Below the pieces are notes generated by a model. The model worked only from the letters and a program-made list of their open reading frames with translations. It did no database searches and was not told the origin of the DNA. Source: Varibaculum massiliense (GTDB taxonomy: Bacteria; Actinomycetota; Actinomycetes; Actinomycetales; Actinomycetaceae). Taken from it: a stretch of 64,000 nucleotides of DNA. Within the stretch, counting starts at the first letter, position 1, and each line of letters starts with the position of its first letter. Both the position numbers and the translations under genes were made by a program. The stretch covers positions 992,001-1,056,000 of the forward strand of contig NZ_FNWI01000004.1 in the NCBI RefSeq assembly GCF_900106855.1, given 5' to 3'. Positions 52,551 to 60,407 of this stretch are shown in pieces.

Positions 52551-53471
52551 ATGAAACGCAAACTTGCGGTACTCGCCGCCATTTCCCTCACCTCCCTGGG
52601 CTTAGCGGCCTGCAGCTCTGGCAGCGGATCTGCCGCGGATCCGGCAGCCGATCCGGGTGAAAAAGGCTTTGACGTATCAACTATTAAAGCCGATCCTGCG
52701 GTCGAAAAACTGGTGCCGGCAGAAATCAAGAAGGCAGGAGTGCTTAAGAACGGGGCATCGGTGGACTATGCCCCTGCCGAATATATGAAATCCGACAACA
52801 AGACCCCTACCGGCTATGACGTAGATATGGTCAAAGCCATTGCCAAAGTTATGGGGTTAAAAGACGGCACCACCACTCATGGCGAGTTTGATTCTTTGAT
52901 TCCCCAAATCGGAACCAAATACGACATCGGGGTTTCCGGGTTCAGCATCACCAAGGAGCGGGAAGCCGAGACCCAGATGGTTTCTTATGCGGAACTGGGC
53001 TTCTCTTACGGAGTAGCTAAAGGCAACCCCAAGAAGTTCGATCCTAAGAATCCCTGCGGAAAGACCGTGGGGGTACAGACCGGAACCGCCCAGCAGGACA
53101 CCATTAAAGAGCTTTCTAAACAGTGCGAGACGGACGGCAAGCCTGCCATCACCGTGAAAGAACACAAAATGCAGACCGAGATTGTCCCCAAAGTTACCGG
53201 CGGGCAGTACGATGCGGTGCTAGCAGATTCCCCGGTGGTGGGATACGCAGTCAAAATGAGCGGCGGGGAACTGGAACTTATCGGTAACGCTTTTGAAACC
53301 GCCAAGCATGGCGTGGTCGTTAACAAAGATAACGAACAGCTGGCGAAAGCGGTACAGGCCGCCCTGCAAAAATTGATGGATGACGGAACTTTGAAGAAGA
53401 TTTTCGCCCTCTACGGTTCCGATAACTTCGTCCTCGACAAAGCCGAGATTAACCCGAAAGTTTCAGAGTAG
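52551..53471 (+). CDS. Amino-acid ABC transporter substrate-binding lipoprotein
   Basis: The 306-residue product (ATG 52551, GGAG upstream) has the lipobox LAAC with Cys21 and an SBP_bac_3 domain: the family segment TGYDVDMVKAIAKVMG, then FDSLIPQIGTKYDIGVSGF and the hinge motif CGKTVGVQTGTAQQ. It binds a polar or cationic amino acid outside the cell and hands it to the permease encoded next. Exact ligand cannot be told from sequence. Confidence 0.92.
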   Translation: MKRKLAVLAAISLTSLGLAACSSGSGSAADPAADPGEKGFDVSTIKADPAVEKLVPAEIKKAGVLKNGASVDYAPAEYMKSDNKTPTGYDVDMVKAIAKVMGLKDGTTTHGEFDSLIPQIGTKYDIGVSGFSITKEREAETQMVSYAELGFSYGVAKGNPKKFDPKNPCGKTVGVQTGTAQQDTIKELSKQCETDGKPAITVKEHKMQTEIVPKVTGGQYDAVLADSPVVGYAVKMSGGELELIGNAFETAKHGVVVNKDNEQLAKAVQAALQKLMDDGTLKKIFALYGSDNFVLDKAEINPKVSE

Positions 53472-53495
53472 CCTCCCAGGACATAACCTTTGAAT

Positions 53496-54452
53496 ATGAA
53501 TAGCCAAAAAATTAAAGATGGCGCCGCGCTGACCAGGCCGCGCCCGGTGTTTTCGCCGGGCCGCCTGGTTAGCGCGGTTGTAGTGCTGGTTCTGGCCGCC
53601 ATGCTGGTGCATGGCCTGGTCGCCAATGAAAAGTTCCGTTGGGATCAGGTAGCCATATACCTCTTCCACCCCACAGTGTTACGCGGGATTATGTGGACAT
53701 TGATTTTGACGGTAGTTTCCATGCTTATCGGGGTAATCCTGGCGGTGACTATGGCGATTATGCGCCAGTCCCCTAACCCGATTATGAAAGGGGTTTCCTG
53801 GACCTATATCTGGTTCTTTAGGGGAACTCCTATCTACACTCAGCTGCTATTTTGGGGGATGTTGCCCACCCTTTATTCCACCCTCTCGCTGGGAGTGCCG
53901 TTCGGTCCGGAACTGCTTACTTTTGACACCAACACGGTGATTAGCCCAGCGGTAGCAGCGATTTTAGGGTTGGGGCTTAACGAGGGCGCATATCTGGCAG
54001 AAATCGTGCGTTCCGGTCTAAACGCAGTAGATTCCGGGCAAGAAGAAGCCGCTCGCGCCTTAGGCATGCGGCGCAGTCAGATTCTGCGGCGGATTATTCT
54101 GCCCCAAGCCATGAGGGTAATCATTCCGCCTACCGGCAACGAAACCATTTCCATGCTGAAAACCACTTCCCTGGTCTTGGCAGTGCCGTTTACTTTGGAG
54201 ATTACTTTCGCCACCCAAACCATCGGGCAGCGCCTATTCCTGCCGATTCCGTTATTGCTGGTGGCAGCGATTTGGTATTTGACGATTACTTCGATTTTGA
54301 TGGTGATTCAAAGCCATATTGAAAGCTACTTCGGTCGTGGTTTTGATGAACGCACCGGTGGGGATAAGAAACCCGCCGGTTCTCGGAAGATGCGCGCGAT
54401 GGCCGAATCTGGCACCACCAAAGACGATCCTTTCTTGGAGTACACCCCATGA
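53496..54452 (+). CDS. Amino-acid ABC transporter permease
   Basis: The 318-residue membrane protein has five or so helices and the HisM/GlnP family signature: [14 protein letters not shown], the EAA loop [20 protein letters not shown], and [17 protein letters not shown] two codons upstream is a possible alternative start. It overlaps the ATPase gene by 4 nt. The C-terminus is longer and more charged than in most HisM proteins. Confidence 0.93.
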   Translation: MNSQKIKDGAALTRPRPVFSPGRLVSAVVVLVLAAMLVHGLVANEKFRWDQVAIYLFHPTVLRGIMWTLILTVVSMLIGVILAVTMAIMRQSPNPIMKGVSWTYIWFFRGTPIYTQLLFWGMLPTLYSTLSLGVPFGPELLTFDTNTVISPAVAAILGLGLNEGAYLAEIVRSGLNAVDSGQEEAARALGMRRSQILRRIILPQAMRVIIPPTGNETISMLKTTSLVLAVPFTLEITFATQTIGQRLFLPIPLLLVAAIWYLTITSILMVIQSHIESYFGRGFDERTGGDKKPAGSRKMRAMAESGTTKDDPFLEYTP

Positions 54453-55294
54453 CCTCACAACCAGAAAATCAACCCCTAATGGTGGATCTGCAGCACGTCC
54501 ACAAGTTTTTCGGGGATCTCCACGTGCTGCGGGACGTAAGTTTGCAGGTAGCTACCGGTGAAGTTTGCGTACTGCTAGGACCGTCGGGCTCCGGGAAATC
54601 TACCCTGCTGCGCTGCGTAAACGAGTTGGAACAGGTTTCTGGAGGACGCGTTTACCTCAACGGAGAACTGTTGGGAATGAAAGAGGACGCGCCCTCGAAA
54701 AATCCGGTACGCGCGTATTTGGATCGCCGCCGCGGTTCGCTTACCGAGCAGGGAACAGTGCTGCGCCGCTTAACCGATCAGGAAATCGCGCGCCAGCGTT
54801 CTCAAGTGGGTATGGTGTTTCAGCGTTTCAACCTCTTCCCCCATAAGACCGCGCTGGAAAACGTGATGGAAGCGCCTATACAGGTGAAAGGGGTTCACAA
54901 AGAGGAGGCACGCACTAAGGCTTTGGAGCTGCTTGAGCGGGTCGGGCTGGCAGAGCGCGCTGACCATTACCCGGCGCAGCTTTCGGGCGGGCAGCAGCAG
55001 CGGGTGGCTATCGCCCGCGCCCTCGCCATGGAGCCCGAGCTGATGTTGTTTGACGAGCCTACTTCCGCCCTGGATCCCGAATTGGTAGGGGAAGTCCTCT
55101 CAGTCATGCAGGATCTGGCACGCGGAGGGATGACCATGATTGTGGTAACCCACGAGATTGGTTTCGCCCGAGAAGTTGCTGACCACGTAGTGTTTATGGA
55201 CGAAGGTAAAATCTTGGAGCAGGGTACCCCTGACCAGGTAATTAACCATCCACAAAACCCCCGCACCCAAGATTTCTTCTCTAAGGTGCTTTAG
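54449..55294 (+). CDS. Amino-acid ABC transporter ATPase
   Basis: The 281-residue ATPase has Walker [11 protein letters not shown]-loop [12 protein letters not shown], signature [13 protein letters not shown] and Walker [15 protein letters not shown], as in GlnQ/HisP. An insertion of about 30 residues ([18 protein letters not shown]) after the first beta part is longer than in GlnQ but known in several actinobacterial members. Last gene of the operon. Confidence 0.95.
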   Translation: MTSQPENQPLMVDLQHVHKFFGDLHVLRDVSLQVATGEVCVLLGPSGSGKSTLLRCVNELEQVSGGRVYLNGELLGMKEDAPSKNPVRAYLDRRRGSLTEQGTVLRRLTDQEIARQRSQVGMVFQRFNLFPHKTALENVMEAPIQVKGVHKEEARTKALELLERVGLAERADHYPAQLSGGQQQRVAIARALAMEPELMLFDEPTSALDPELVGEVLSVMQDLARGGMTMIVVTHEIGFAREVADHVVFMDEGKILEQGTPDQVINHPQNPRTQDFFSKVL

Positions 55295-55305
55295 GTTTCC
55301 CGCCC

Positions 55306-56556
55306 TCACAATCCCAGCAGAGGCAGGGGAACCACATGAACCCCGTCTGGACGCACCAGGGAATAGCTGCCGCTGGCAGTTAACACTAGGCGGAAACTGG
55401 GGGCTGGCATTTTCGTGGTATCGATAAGACCGGAAAGTTTATTTAGAGAATCAGCTCCTTGGTTAACTAAACCTTCCCCTCCCAGTTTTATTTCTATCAA
55501 CCCATACCGTCCATCGCGTTGCACCATAACTGCATCGCATTCATTTCCGCTTTTATCTCGGAAATGATACAGCCTTGCATCTAGTGCACTGGCGAAGGCG
55601 CGTAAATCCCGAATGCACATGGTTTCAAACAGTAATCCCAGGGTGCGCAGGTCACGCAGCAGTACTCCGCTGCCCGCCCCCATAGCCGCTGCCGCTAGCG
55701 ATGGATCTACAAAATGCCTAACCGCAGTAGTTCTAATCGCAGCTTTTGACCTGAGATTAGGGTTCCAAGCTGGTAGCTCTTCAATCACAAACAACTGTTG
55801 TAATGCGTTCAGATATTCCCGAGCTGTAGTTTCGCTAATATCGGTATCTTTTGCGATGTTAATCAGCGTGGCTGAGGTGGCACTATGCCGGGCGTAGCTG
55901 CGCAAGAAAGCCCGCATCTTGTCAGGATTACGTTCATTTCCGCTGTTGAGAGGAATTTCTTCTTCTATTAAAGCATCCAGGTAATTTATAGCCTGCCTGC
56001 TATCCATTCCGGCACGAGTCGCCGCCCCTGGCCACCCACCCCGGCATAGCAACTCGCTCACCTGCGCTAACGAATAGTCATTTTTAAGAACCGGAATTTT
56101 CTTTTCCGCGAACAAGTCACTTATAGAGACGTACTCTTGGGGGCACTCTGATTCGAACAGACTCATAGTGCGCATTCGCATCCGCGCGATTCGCCCAATC
56201 CCAGAATGCAGCATTTTAGACCGCTCAACCGGGGTGGACGAACCCGTCAATATGAATTGACCAACCGCTTGCCTTTCATCAACCGCAAAACGAACCGCGT
56301 CCCAAAGCCGCGGAGCTACCTGCCATTCGTCCAAAAGGCGTGGCGTTTCCCCCTCTAAAAGAGCGTTGGGGTCGAGATCTGCCGCTACCAAATTCTGTTC
56401 CAGATTACGAGGATTAGCCATATAGAGGGCGCTGGCAGCGTGATGAACCGCGCTGGTAGTTTTTCCGCACCACTTTGGCCCTTCTATTAAGACTGCTCCG
56501 CTTGATTCCAGCGCCCTCTGGAGCTGTTGGTCGCTAAGTCTTTGAAAGTACTGCAT
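55306..56556 (-). CDS. AAA ATPase with DUF4143 domain
   Basis: The 416-residue product (ATG 56556, MQYFQRLSD) has an AAA_14-type ATPase domain with Walker A GPKWCGKTT, a Walker B-like LLDEWQ and sensor ILTGSS, and a C-terminal DUF4143 domain with a nuclease-like ECDAVM/LIEIKLGG motif. Such ATPases are widespread, often in mobile or defence-like contexts, and their role is unclear. Four 23-nt tandem repeats lie directly upstream of the start. Convergent with the ABC operon, 11 nt apart. Confidence 0.8.
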   Translation of the reverse strand: MQYFQRLSDQQLQRALESSGAVLIEGPKWCGKTTSAVHHAASALYMANPRNLEQNLVAADLDPNALLEGETPRLLDEWQVAPRLWDAVRFAVDERQAVGQFILTGSSTPVERSKMLHSGIGRIARMRMRTMSLFESECPQEYVSISDLFAEKKIPVLKNDYSLAQVSELLCRGGWPGAATRAGMDSRQAINYLDALIEEEIPLNSGNERNPDKMRAFLRSYARHSATSATLINIAKDTDISETTAREYLNALQQLFVIEELPAWNPNLRSKAAIRTTAVRHFVDPSLAAAAMGAGSGVLLRDLRTLGLLFETMCIRDLRAFASALDARLYHFRDKSGNECDAVMVQRDGRYGLIEIKLGGEGLVNQGADSLNKLSGLIDTTKMPAPSFRLVLTASGSYSLVRPDGVHVVPLPLLGL

Positions 56557-56574
56557 CCTGCAAGTATAGCTCAC

Positions 56575-56666
56575 ACTGGTGGTTTTGGCGCCGTTTCACT
56601 GGTGGTTTTGGCGTATTTTGACTGGTGGTTTTGGCGCCGTTTCACTGGTGGTTTTGGCAATCTTTC
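56575..56666. repeat. Four tandem 23-nt iterons
   Basis: Units start at 56575, 56598, 56621 and 56644; each begins ACTGGTGGTTTTGGC and differs mainly in the last seven bases. They end 19 nt before the start codon of the DUF4143 ATPase (minus strand), so they cover its promoter. Two more units lie at 57701-57746. No spacers, hence not CRISPR. Confidence 0.9.
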
Positions 56667-56842
56667 CAACTTTGTAGATAAACACAAATGTGAATTTTTC
56701 TCAGATAGTGAGAAGGTGGGCGTCAAAGCCTAACCTTTTTTAGCCCATGGGTTTCAACTTAATGAGCTGTCGCAATTAAATATTTCTGCTTCTTCAGTGA
56801 CGGATAATTTTTATGTTTTTAAAGTTTATGCTTGCCTTTATT

Positions 56843-56853
56843 CCCCCCCCCCC
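56843..56853 (+). repeat. C11 homopolymer upstream of the PASTA gene
   Basis: Eleven consecutive C residues lie 42 nt upstream of the GTG start at 56895, within the probable promoter/leader. Tracts of this length are prone to slippage and could alter promoter spacing. Confidence 0.8.
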
Positions 56854-56894
56854 GGCTTGCAGTGGCATCAAAATCTAACTTAGGAGTGTTCTCT

Positions 56895-57611
56895 GTGTCT
56901 GAAAATATTCAAAAAAAAGATAAGAATAACAAAAAACCTTGGTATAAACGCTGGTGGGGAATTGCGGCAATCGTTATTGGCGCCCTAGTTATTTTGGGAC
57001 TAATAGTCAACGCATTAACTCCTGCCGAGGCGGTTCCTAACGTAGTGGGAAAAACTGCAGCCCAAGCCGAAGAAACTCTTAGAGATGCAGGTTTTACCAA
57101 CATAAAAATAAAATCTGAAGATGGCAAAATCGTTATAGCTAAAAATAATTGGGATGTGGTTTCGCAGTCCCCTAAGGCAGGAGAAAAAGCAAAACCAGCC
57201 ACAGAGATCGAACTAACTGTGTCCCATGAACGGATTGAAAAGGAACAGCAGAAAGAAGAAAAAGCAAAACAAGATGAGAAAAAAGCTGAACGGGCTAAAA
57301 AACAGGACGCGGAGAAAGCCGAAAACCAAAAGCTAGAAGAGGAAAGAAAGGCCACCACTAACTCCACTGGTCTGGACTCAATTGCAGCTAATCAAGCCTG
57401 CGGGAAAGCATGGGAAAACGCTTTACGCATCAAGTACCCTTCATCAAAAGTAAAAATTCATAGTATAGCTGGGGTTCTACGTTCGGAAAAAGTTGGCGAG
57501 AATTTTGAGGTTAAGCTAGAGGGTAGCGTAAACGGAGGCACCATTAACGTGGAATGCACCGTATCTGGTAACCGTGATAACCCGCAGGTAGATATGGTCG
57601 CGGTTTACTAA
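56895..57611 (+). CDS. One-helix membrane protein with a PASTA domain and coiled coil
   Basis: The 238-residue product starts at GTG 56895 with AGGAG eight bases before it; an in-frame TTG at 56832 would add the poly-C-coded Pro run. A basic N-terminus (KKPWYKRWWG), one helix (about 21-41), a single PASTA domain (about 46-110, PNVVGKTAAQAEETLRDAGF), a Lys/Glu coiled coil (about 112-150) and a C-terminal domain of about 80 residues of unknown fold. PASTA suggests contact with peptidoglycan. It stands between two iteron groups. Confidence 0.7.
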   Translation: MSENIQKKDKNNKKPWYKRWWGIAAIVIGALVILGLIVNALTPAEAVPNVVGKTAAQAEETLRDAGFTNIKIKSEDGKIVIAKNNWDVVSQSPKAGEKAKPATEIELTVSHERIEKEQQKEEKAKQDEKKAERAKKQDAEKAENQKLEEERKATTNSTGLDSIAANQACGKAWENALRIKYPSSKVKIHSIAGVLRSEKVGENFEVKLEGSVNGGTINVECTVSGNRDNPQVDMVAVY

Positions 57612-57700
57612 AAGTTTAGCTACGAAACTACTTGGTTGGGTAAATTTAGAGTAGAAAATTACAGATTCAAAAAGCCCCATTACCAGCGTCTATATTCCAT

Positions 57701-57746
57701 TCTGGTGGTTTTGGCGCCGTTTGACTGGTGGTTTTGGTGCAAAATT
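57701..57746. repeat. Two further 23-nt iterons
   Basis: Units at 57701 (first base changed) and 57724 repeat the ACTGGTGGTTTTGG core with the same 23-nt period as the group at 56575. They lie between the PASTA gene and the end of amrS. Confidence 0.85.
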
Positions 57747-57763
57747 GTTCACTCCGCGCAGCG

Positions 57764-58852
57764 CTATAGTCGCACTGGGCAGGAGCGTGATCCCCAGGTA
57801 CCAGGGCGGGAATCAAAATGTCCGGCTAGCTCTTTCCCACAATCGGGACATTTACCTGCCACCAGGTAATACTCGCGCAACTGATACCAGTCGCGGCTAA
57901 TCAGCACCTTGCCGCAACCAGCACAATAGGTGGTGTCGGCCTGCGAGTCATGTACGTTACCCAGGTAGACGTGCTTTAACCCGGCCTCGAGGGCAATCTC
58001 ACGGGCAGTGCGCAGCGTCTGCAAGGGCGTAGGTGGAGTCTCTAACATCTTGTGGTCGGGGTGGAAAGCCGTGAAATGCAGGGGAACCTCCGTGCCTAGC
58101 TCGCGCGCTATCCATTCGCATTCTGCCTGCAGCTGCGCCCTATCATCGTTATAGCCGGGAATAACCAGCGTAGTCAGCTCCACCCAGGTGGAGGTGTTAT
58201 TCACCACCCAGGCAATATTGTCCAGGATGTTGGTCAGGTGCGCACCGGTTAAATGCCAGTAAAAGTCCTCGTTAAAACCTTTTAGATCGATATTTGCGGC
58301 GTCCATGACGGAAAAGAATTCGCCTCGAGCCTCGGGGGAAATATAACCGGCGGTTACCGCAATGGGGTGGATTCCTAGGGCGCGGCAGGCGCGGGCAGTA
58401 TCGATTGCATACTCCGCGTAAATAACCGGATCGTTGTAGGTAAAGGCCACTGCCTGTACCGACATTTCTTGCGCGGCTGCCGCGATTTGCGTCGGGGTGG
58501 CGGATTGCGCCAGGCGATCCCATTGCCGTGCCGCCGAGATTTCGTGGTTTTGACAGAACTTACAGCCTAGGTTGCACCCGGCGGTGCCGAAGGAAAGCAC
58601 GGGTGTTCCGGGATAAAAGTGGTTTAGCGGTTTCTTTTCTATCGGGTCTATGCAAAATCCGCTCGACCTGCCCCAGGTGGCGAGCACAATCCGTTCCCCG
58701 CGACGCTCCCGCACGAAACAGTATCCTTTTTGCCCCTCCCGTAAGCGACAGTTACGCGGACAGAGGTCGCATTGGATTCTGCCGTCACCGAGCGGGTGAA
58801 ACCACTTTCCCGGAAGGTCGGTTTCTTCCGCTATTTTCGTGCGGCACATCAT
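57764..58852 (-). CDS. amrS: AmmeMemoRadiSam system radical SAM enzyme
   Basis: The 362-residue product has the radical SAM cluster CNLGCKFC (Cys93, Cys97, Cys100), an N-terminal Cys group (Cys28, 31, 35, 45) and a C-terminal zinc ribbon (YCAGCGK ... KCPDCGKEL), the full layout of the AmrS family (related to pyruvate formate-lyase activators). The enzyme's reaction is, as far as I know, not established. It overlaps amrA by 4 nt; amrA overlaps amrB likewise. Last gene of the operon. Confidence 0.93.
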   Translation of the reverse strand: MMCRTKIAEETDLPGKWFHPLGDGRIQCDLCPRNCRLREGQKGYCFVRERRGERIVLATWGRSSGFCIDPIEKKPLNHFYPGTPVLSFGTAGCNLGCKFCQNHEISAARQWDRLAQSATPTQIAAAAQEMSVQAVAFTYNDPVIYAEYAIDTARACRALGIHPIAVTAGYISPEARGEFFSVMDAANIDLKGFNEDFYWHLTGAHLTNILDNIAWVVNNTSTWVELTTLVIPGYNDDRAQLQAECEWIARELGTEVPLHFTAFHPDHKMLETPPTPLQTLRTAREIALEAGLKHVYLGNVHDSQADTTYCAGCGKVLISRDWYQLREYYLVAGKCPDCGKELAGHFDSRPGTWGSRSCPVRL

Positions 58853-59403
58853 TCACTCCAGGCGGTAACCGTATAGGTCTGCACCTGCGCGCCCGGATCC
58901 CACCAGGAAGGAGGTAGCCCTGCTTTCATTTTCAGGTGCGCCAGGAATTCTTTAGGGTCAGGAAGTTGCTCCCACACCTGGGGAAGGAAGGTAGCGCGGG
59001 CATACCCAGCATTAAGCACTACCCCACTCACCTGGGGTTTTAGCTGGGAAATTACTTCTGCCTCAGTGGTTGCCTGCAGGGTTACCCGGGGGCTCAATAC
59101 CGAAACTTCAATCTGGATAGCAGGCAGCTCCGCCCGGTTCACCGCGGGAAAACGGGGGTCTTGGAAAGCAGCGGCGCGCGCGTTTGCTATCACGTCCCGC
59201 CCCAGGGGACGGTATTCTTCCAGGCTGCCGATACAGCCTCGCAGATTCGTATTTTCGGTGAGGGTAACAAAACTGGCTCCCTCCTCCTGCAACCAGGAGG
59301 GTGCATCGGGAATTACCGGATCTGCCTGCTCTAATAGCGCGGTCTGGATCGCCTCGCGCGCCAGGGGCAATAATATCTTTCCGGCATCTGCAGGCACTGT
59401 CAT
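58849..59403 (-). CDS. amrA: AmmeMemoRadiSam system protein A (AMMECR1 domain)
   Basis: The 184-residue product is a full AMMECR1 domain; the hallmark LRGCIGS is at 54-60, followed by AFQDPRFP and ISVLSP-type segments. The conserved Cys57 is a plausible functional residue. AMMECR1 is conserved from archaea to man, without a settled biochemical role. Middle gene of amrB-amrA-amrS. Confidence 0.93.
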   Translation of the reverse strand: MTVPADAGKILLPLAREAIQTALLEQADPVIPDAPSWLQEEGASFVTLTENTNLRGCIGSLEEYRPLGRDVIANARAAAFQDPRFPAVNRAELPAIQIEVSVLSPRVTLQATTEAEVISQLKPQVSGVVLNAGYARATFLPQVWEQLPDPKEFLAHLKMKAGLPPSWWDPGAQVQTYTVTAWSE

Positions 59404-60248
59404 GAGCCGCTCCTTACCTCGAAGGCGGCGTACCCCACTACCCGATCACTGCCCGCATAGGGGGTGTCGCTCGAGTTGTAGTTTCCGATTAGGCGCGGAT
59501 AGACCCCGCGCTGCCTGCATAGCTCTAGCAGCCCATTTAGCGGGCGCACCCCGCAGGCTTGTTCCGAAGTGAGCGGCAGTTCCAGGTTTTGTATCTGCGC
59601 AATGGTTGCCTCATCTATGCGTTCTGCCTGATTGTATGGGTGATAGTGGGACAGATCAGAGCTGACTGCTATCAGGGTTTGTTCATCGGCAAGGGCATCG
59701 ATGATTTCCGCTACCGCCGTGGGGGCCGCCTCCCCCACGTTTAGCGGAATCAGCTGCACGTCCTCACCAAAGTTCTCGATTATCAGCGGAACCTGCACTT
59801 CCAGAGCATGTTCGTCCCGGTGAGTAAGGGGATCTATAGTTACTGTCAGCGGTAAATCCTGGGTTTGCGCCAGCACCTTTTGAGTGGGTACCGCCAGCAT
59901 TCCCGCTGGCGTTCCGAACTGGTCACAGCCGGGCAAAGCCACTCCGCGGATTGCTACCCGATGAGTGGGTCCCAGTAGCAGTATCCGTTTGGTCACTTTG
60001 CGCCCTAAAGCCGCCCTACGCCAGGCAGCGGCAGCTAGCATTCCTGAAAATACCCACCCGGCATGAGGTGCCACAATTGCCTTGACCTGCCCACTTACTT
60101 GGGGATCATCGGGTGGCAGATTCGGGCGTACCTGCAAGTATTTCCCAGCAGCTTCATTGAGCTTTCGTGCCTCGGTTTTAATCTCTGCCGCTTCCTGCGG
60201 ATAAAACATTCCAGCCACCGCCGGTTCCCGCCGCGGATTCTCACCCAT
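59400..60248 (-). CDS. amrB: AmmeMemoRadiSam system protein B (MEMO family)
   Basis: The 282-residue product is a MEMO-family protein: VAGMFYP (11-17), PHAGWVFSG with His62, GPTHRV with His96, SSDLSHYHPY, and ACGVRPLNG, which together supply the His/Cys metal ligands known for human MEMO1. MEMO proteins are related to non-haem iron dioxygenases and have been linked to metal or redox chemistry. First gene of the operon. Confidence 0.93.
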   Translation of the reverse strand: MGENPRREPAVAGMFYPQEAAEIKTEARKLNEAAGKYLQVRPNLPPDDPQVSGQVKAIVAPHAGWVFSGMLAAAAWRRAALGRKVTKRILLLGPTHRVAIRGVALPGCDQFGTPAGMLAVPTQKVLAQTQDLPLTVTIDPLTHRDEHALEVQVPLIIENFGEDVQLIPLNVGEAAPTAVAEIIDALADEQTLIAVSSDLSHYHPYNQAERIDEATIAQIQNLELPLTSEQACGVRPLNGLLELCRQRGVYPRLIGNYNSSDTPYAGSDRVVGYAAFEVRSGS

Positions 60249-60361
60249 AGCCCCTCCCTCATCGCAGGTAGATAACCCCTATTTTAGCTGGTAATCATGG
60301 TTACCGTTCCACTTTGATCCAATACACGCAAGGCGGAGGCGAGTTCCCCTAGTATTCTGCA

Positions 60362-60387
60362 CGGAGTGCTTTTGCCGAGCCAGCCCC
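60362..60387. repeat. Second copy of the dispersed 26-bp motif
   Basis: This matches 10266-10291 at 25 of 26 positions (CGGAGTGCTTTT then CCGAGCCAGCCCC, A/G difference between). It lies 21 nt downstream of the ABC exporter gene, as the first copy lies downstream of argR. Confidence 0.7.
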
Positions 60388-60407
60388 TAAACGCTAGAAC
60401 GAAACTA

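Noticed and set aside
56575-57746. Tandem repeats considered as a CRISPR array
   Set aside because: Units are contiguous with no unique spacers, and no cas genes are present.
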